NCBI RefSeq assembly: GCF_000142905.1
Contig: NW_013657645.1
Span: 181,488 to 245,487, forward strand
Reading direction: 5' to 3'
Length of the DNA: 64,000 bases
Origin: Thecamonas trahens ATCC 50062
Lineage: Eukaryota; Apusozoa; Apusomonadida; Apusomonadidae
Shown in pieces: positions 58,501-64,000 of this stretch (position 1 is its first letter; each line of letters starts with the position of its first letter). The translations under genes were made by a program, and so were the position numbers. The notes under the pieces are model-generated. The model saw only the letters and a list, made by a program, of their open reading frames with translations, ran no database searches and was not told the origin of the DNA.

Positions 58501-61500
58501 AGCTTCAATCAAGTTTCCCATCAACGACGCTTGGGTGGACGACTTGGTGTACACGCCTTCGACTGCCGACCGCCGCACGATGGATGACATGCCTGTATCC
58601 GGTATCATGATCTGGTCATCGGCTTTCGACGTTCCTGCGCTTCCCGGCATGCTTGGGCGCCTCAACGCGCACGTGTGGTTCAATCCTGCACTGGCAACCT
58701 TGGACTTGGTAGTTCGCGAGGCGTCGCTCGCGATCTCTTCGACCATCCACACCGGCGCCTCACAGCTCGAGATGGACCTGCCACCTGGCACTTACTCGCT
58801 GGAGCTATGGATGAGCTCAGCAGTCCCACTTGCTGTCTCGACCCGCACGCTTGTGGTGCCGCTGGGCCTGACGATCGATCTTGGAGTAGCAGAGGTCAAC
58901 GACCAAGTCATTCCGCTGGTTGCGCAATGTGCGCCTGTTCCGGCCTTTCCGGCCCATCTCTCGCCCGAGATGCCGGCTCTGAACGGCGCGTTCCTGGCCG
59001 GCCTACGTTCCGGTGCCGGCCTGCCGCTGGCGGAGACAAGCCATACGCTGGCTTTTGCTGATGGCGCCCCGACGGTAGTCCGTGTCGAAACAGGGTACCA
59101 CAAGGAGCTGGACATCGACGTCAGTGTCATAGGTCGCAGTCACATGGGCGGAGAACAAGTTGTGGCGTCTGCGAGCACCAAGGGGCATCGTGGGGAGTCG
59201 CTCTTTGTCTCGCCACCGTCAGGTGTGACGCTGACCGGTGTGCGGCTGCACGTGCAATCCTTGACCAGTGCAGCCGATCCATGTGCCGCTTTTCAAGTTT
59301 ACGTGGCCACTGGCTACGATGCTGTCGAACCGCGACCGTGCCCAGCGTCCAACTCGCTGCCAGGTGTGGTCCAAGCTGCTACATCCAACTCGCCGCTGCA
59401 TGCGCCGTTTGTCATCGCACCGCCGCGGCACGAGGTGTTCTGGCTGGTGAGCAAGGTGGTGCCGGAAAAGGCAAGTGGTCGCGAGACTCTTGCCTCGTTT
59501 ACCTTTGACATTACCGACCACCTCCAGTTGATGCTTGAAGTGCTCTCAGACCCGCTGCTCTCACCCGTTGACATAGTACTCTACAGACATGTGGACGGCG
59601 CCGACTCGCGGCCTCGCGTGATGGCACGTTCAGTGCGGAGTGGACCGTCGGCTCGGATTGATCGACGGTCGCTCAAGCCGGGTCTGTACGAGGTGGCCTT
59701 TGCGGCAAGGACTGCGATGTGGGGTGCGCGATGCGCGCCTGTTGCGCTTGATCTTCGACTTGGTGCCCCAAGCATTCCACCACCACTGGCGCGCAGGCTG
59801 CCGGACGCACTTGTGGAGCCGTGGTTCGAATTGCCTGGCCTGCGCCCGGCGGTGTACGCATGGCAAAGCGACAACGCTGTGCTGCCCACGCCTGGGCTTG
59901 GGCGTGACTCGTCTGCTGTGGTCCACACCATGGCCATCACCGCAGTAGGACCGAGCGAACTTGTGGCCATTGCTGCGGCATGGGACTTTGATGTCGAGCT
60001 GGTGCTCTATGTTGCTGACAACTCCGAGGTCCCGCTGTTCTCGGCAGTTTCTGACTCTGCCGACGCGCCGGCAGCACTGCGTCTCGCACTTGATCCTATG
60101 CTTGCATCCGAGTATGTGTTGGAGATTCGGGCGTCGAGTCGAAGTGACGGCCGGCACGTTGTCGTCGATGGGCTGCAGCTGGCACTGCAGCTGTCGCCTG
60201 CAGCGAGAGCTCCCACGACAAGCTGCCCTCCGAGCGCAGGACCAAGCCTCCCGACTCAGGTCCCGTTCGCCCCACCTGACTGGCCCTTTGTCCTGGCGCC
60301 AGCCCAGCGGCCGTTTGTGCTTGCCGGCGCCCGTGGCGGTGGTGCCAGCATGGACATGCCGTTCACGGTGACCTCCAAGGGCACAAGCCTGTTTGTCGAG
60401 CTTCGAGCGCCGCTGGCTTTGCCGCTGGTGGTGGCTGTATACACCAGCGGGGATGAGCGTCTTGTGGCGGCGGGGCGGCTCGGTGTGCACGCCGACATCA
60501 CAGCCACCCTCTCGGTGCCACATCTAGAGGGTGGCTCATACCTGCTGCGCGTTTCGGAGCCGTCACAAGCCAGCAACGTCCGACCGACCTGTACTATGTT
60601 TGGCGCTACGGTTGTCTTTGCATCACGGCCCGAGGCGAGCGCGCAGCTGCCTCTCTGGCAGCACGATGCTGCGCTCCATGCAGTCGGAAGCTCGGGTGCA
60701 AACGGGTGGCTCCCAATTGATACAGAGGGATCGGTGTTTACCCGGTTCAGCTCACCGGACCTCGTTCTTCCGATGTCTGTGGCGCAGCCATCTGTGTTGA
60801 GCATGGCGGCGCATGCGCTTTGCGACGAGCTCGAGTGCGAGATTCCGCAACTGGAGCTGCACCAGATTGATAGCGACGGGACACGTCGATGCTTGGCATG
60901 CACAACGTCTGACGGCGCCGGCGCACGGGCCTTGGCCATGCTGCAACCTTTGCCGACGACGTACGAGGTCAAGCTGTCTGGCCGTGGCCTCGTCGGAGTG
61001 GAGTGGGCAGCGGCACGCCTGGATGCTGTGGAGGACTGGGCGAGAGCCCTCAATAGAGCCGACACGACCGATGAGGTCAATCACCCACTGGTGGATGCTG
61101 CGGCTGGGCTCGAATCACTGGCACTACGCGCAGGGGCTACAGGCGCCACGTTACCACGGACGCGAATCCGAGTTGCTCCGGGCTGGGGCCGGCTGGTAGG
61201 CGAGCTGCCACTCAAAATGACGAGCGGACAGCCTGGCGTTCTGGAGGCGTCGTTGTACTACGATGCAGAGTTTGGGGCGCTTGAGCTCGAGCTTGTCGGC
61301 GTCGGTGGGAGCGAGGTGCTTGAGTTTGAGCACGAGTATGGACAGAATCGAGTCGTGGTGCGCGGCGTGATGGCTGGCCATGGCGAGTATGTGCTGCGCA
61401 TCTCTGTGCCCGTTTGGGCGGATGGCGAGAAGCCGACCAGTCTGCAACGGCTAGGATTCTCGTTTTGGCTGGCAGCCGATGTGCTTGTCGACAACGACGA

Positions 61501-63472
61501 CGGCCAGAGCCCCAGCCCCTGCTTGCCAACCTCGGTCCTCCCTATTGGGGGTATCGAAAGCGGTGCCGGAGAGAAACTCTCGTTTGTCGCCGACGCGGTG
61601 GAGCTGTCGAGCTCGGGCCGGCTTTCATCTTGGCTGACTCTCTCGGACGAGATGATGGTGATGGTGATGGTGACGCTGAGTGACGATCTCGTGGCCGCCT
61701 CCCATGGAGAGGGCAACGCTGTCGGTGTGGCGCCGATCAGCATCGAGTTTTACGCTGAAGGCGTGACATTGCTTCCCCAGGCAACTGCGTATGTGGGTGG
61801 ACAAGCAGTGGCAACGTTCCGGTTAGCTCAAGGGACAATGCAGCTCTCACTTGCTTACGATGCACACCTTGTGCGCGACGCTGAGTGCGCCACGGTTGCG
61901 CTGGCGGTGGAGGGGCGAGCTGCTGGCGCGGCAGCGGTGGATGCGCTTTGTCCGGTGTTGGGCGACACAGGCGTGCCATCCAAACCCCAAGTCCTGAAGG
62001 TAGGCGTCGGGGGCGAGACACAGGCGCAAGCTTCGTTTGTAGCATCGGTTCCACTGGATGTGCAGACTCTCGTGCCTCACCGAATCGAGGTTCCGATCCA
62101 GATTACCGGTAGCGAGTCACAGGCGCGGGTTGTGGCAGCGATTGGCTTCTCGCCGTTTGCTTCGCTTCTCGAAGGCGGAGTGTATGACGGCGGGCGACTT
62201 GTAGCAGAGTTTGAGCTGAGTCCAAACGGGCTGGGATCTGACCTGGTGGCTCGACTCGACACCGAGCTCAAAGCAGGCTTGTACACGCTGGTGGCCAACG
62301 CGGTGGGGATGTCGGACCTGGGGCTTCGAGCGCCACTCTGCGGCGAGCTCGACATTGATGTGGTTGTCACACTCGATGGAGCACAGGTGGTCGCTGCGGT
62401 GTCACCAGCACGATGGCATGAGCTCCGACCCGGACTCGGGTTTGTGGTTCGGGTCACGCTTCCAAGTGTCTACCACCAGCTAGCTGCATCGGACGTGGCC
62501 AGTGCGTTTGCACTCGATGTAGGCATGCTGCCGTCGCCTGAAGAGGCGCGGAGAGTAGACGATGTCGAGTGGGAGCTCGGATGGGGCGCGAACCAGATCC
62601 CGTGGCCGGACCAGCCGTCGGCACTGAGCGAGTTTGGGCTTGTGCTTGTGCCCGGATCCCAGCTCGAGGGAATAGAGCTACAACTGACGACCTCGTATGG
62701 GGCTGTGGATTGCGGCGGGCACGGCCGGATGGACCCTGCCGACGCAGCAGTGGCATGCTTGTGCGATATTGGATACGGCGGGCACCACTGCACAGGATGT
62801 ATGCCCGGATTTGAAGCCGGGCCGTCCGGCACAAGCTGCATCCGACCGGTGACATGTAGGCCCGGTGAGTGCGGGGCACACGGGACATGTGAGGTCGCTC
62901 CCGGCGGCGATGCCAAGGCTTGTCAATGTCGAGACGGATACACAGGGAGAGTCTGCGAAATCGTACCATACCCCTGCCTGTGGGGCTGTCAGACCGGTGT
63001 TGGGCGATGCGACAGCGCGATCGGGCGTTGCATTTGTCCGTCAGAGCACTTTGTCAACGACGGTACGTGCACACAGTGCAAAGACGGGTGGTCGGGCACA
63101 ACGTGTGAGGTGTACTCGTTCGAGGCCGAGACGTCCACGCAGGCCAAACAAGAGCTGGGCGGATGGATCGGACTCGTGGCTTTTGTGGTTGTCCTCCTCG
63201 GCGTCGGCGGAGGCGCGGCGTGGTCGCTGCATCGCTCGCTTCGGCGGGCGCGGCAAGCGCACTCGTTTGCCCGACTGGACGATGTCGAGGGCGCGGCTGA
63301 GCTCGAACCACTCTCCGACCTGATCGATGGCCTCGAATCGTCCATCGAAGGCGAAGTCGGCGAGCGTGTTGAAGCTGGCGAGGCCGAAGAGGGCAGCCAT
63401 GATGGCGGTGGCAGCGATGGTGACATCGGTAGCGGCAGCAGCGGCAGCGGCGCTACAGCGGCGTTTGAATGA
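52547..63472 (+). CDS. Giant type I surface protein (about 3640 aa) with beta-sandwich repeats and EGF clusters, three frame breaks
   Basis: ATG 52547 (MSRPHSHSTQAALVALL) opens a signal peptide. The ectodomain repeats a module of roughly 150-200 residues that ends with an L-x-x-G-x-Y strand (LEPGVYTVSVIAP, LDEGMYCLEIAFS, LPPGTYSLELWM, LKPGLYEVAFAA, LEGGSYLLRVSEP, LKAGLYTLVANAV) and contains a D-L-D-L-type strand (LLDLDLFVTRL, ELDIDVSVIG). This recalls PPC-like beta-sandwich domains. EGF/laminin-type clusters are at 57590-57890 (CYGHGSCTVDGLCQC, CSGHGYCDD) and 62700-63115 (CGAHGTCEV, CQCRDGYTG). A membrane helix (63155-63220, GLVAFVVVLLGVGGGAAW) and an acidic Gly/Ser tail close it. The frame steps by -1 near 53050-53110, 53470-53490 and 57985-58003; text on both sides is continuous. 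Probably one gene with base losses; a decaying gene is the alternative. Confidence 0.78.
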
Positions 63473-63623
63473 ATCCTGTCCGCCCCCCCCCCCCCAATCG
63501 AACGAATGGGCGGGTCGAACGGGTTCGAGGGAAGAAGGGTGAGGAACAGGAGTGGTGGTGGGGGTGTGTGGGTGGCGCGGGCTGGGGTTGAAGGGGACAC
63601 GCTCAACTCTAGCAGAGGACACC

Positions 63624-63656
63624 ATGAGCGCCAGTCTTCCGAAGCGCATTGTCAAG
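63624..63656 (+). CDS. UBE2N: First exon of a Ubc13/UBE2N-like E2 (rest beyond window)
   Basis: ATG at 63624, MSASLPKRIVK, followed by donor GTATGA. It matches the N-terminus of UBE2N, where LPRRIIK is followed by ETQRL. Phase 0. The intron continues to the window end (63657-64000, G-rich), so the catalytic Cys is not visible. Eleven residues only; the call rests on the conserved L-P-x-R-I-x-K start. Confidence 0.45.
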
Positions 63657-64000
63657 GTATGAGCTGCTGCTGCTGCTTCTGTGTGTGTGGGGGGGGAGGG
63701 GGGGGGGGAGGGGAGGGAGGGAGAAGGTGGGAGACTGTGGAAGGTGGGGCGGGGAAAAAGTGGCAGGGGAAGGAGGAGGAGCTACGGAACGAGGGAGTGG
63801 GGCATGTGCAGGGAAGGGAAGAGGGGGAAGGGCGGTGATAGTGGCGCCGAGTAGGAGGATGGAAAAGGCATGGGCGTGTGCGGGGTGGTGGCGGAGGGCG
63901 TTGGCGTATGCGTGTGTGTGTGTGTGTGGTGGCGTGGGAGGTGGCGTGGGTAGGCACACGAGGGGAGTAGGGCGGGGGAGACGAGTAAGTCAGCTAGCTG
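63657..64000 (+). other. G-rich intron or downstream sequence at window end
   Basis: 344 nt beginning GTATGA, with G-runs near 63690-63720 and a TG repeat near 63910-63930. No acceptor or further exon recognised inside the window. Confidence 0.45.

Overview
This is a GC-rich nuclear contig from a eukaryotic protist. Genes are densely packed on both strands, several are split by short GT-AG introns (61 to about 560 nt; donors mostly GTACGT, GTACGC, GTATGT, GTAGGT), and the products are eukaryotic: cytosolic arginyl-tRNA synthetase, GRASP, PP4R3, NOSIP, CFAP221, TMEM97, an NPC2-like ML protein and Ubc13. CFAP221 implies a motile flagellum. The fibro-slime, BNR and EGF surface proteins, together with the base composition, fit a free-living flagellate such as the apusomonad Thecamonas trahens. 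That name is an inference from general impression and was not tested.

Layout. 1-7.9 kb: prolidase (cut by the left edge), ArgRS, an unknown protein, mitochondrial release factor MTRFR, a citrate synthase ending in the peroxisomal signal SKL, and an unknown gene with a frame break. 7.9-9.9 kb: a large inverted repeat (two 567-nt arms) between divergent genes. 9.9-16 kb: two unknown proteins, then a BNR/Cys-repeat membrane protein with an Arg-Ser-rich tail. 16.1-17.7 kb: an unresolved locus crossing an assembly gap. 17.7-31.7 kb: a sirtuin with an N-terminal MGNSCS exon, NOSIP, two membrane surface proteins, a SAM-PH protein, uracil phosphoribosyltransferase, CFAP221 and TMEM97. 31.9-47.3 kb: PP4R3, a protein with DI-G-A/NPL repeats, a small spliced membrane protein, a CAP-Gly/pseudokinase/WD40 giant, an ML-domain protein and GRASP. 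47.3-64 kb: an acidic-repeat multi-PH protein, a roughly 3640-residue EGF-bearing surface protein, and the first exon of a Ubc13-like E2.

The genes do not form one pathway. Themes are secretion and Golgi (GRASP, ML protein, four signal-peptide proteins), membrane or lipid signalling (PH, SAM and ML domains) and regulation (PP4R3, NOSIP, sirtuin, Ubc13). Several single-base frame breaks interrupt otherwise continuous genes. All but one have the same sense (one base short), which looks like systematic base loss in the assembly, although programmed frameshifting is not excluded. Both 100-N gaps lie next to G-runs. No tRNA, rRNA, CRISPR array or recognisable transposase was seen.
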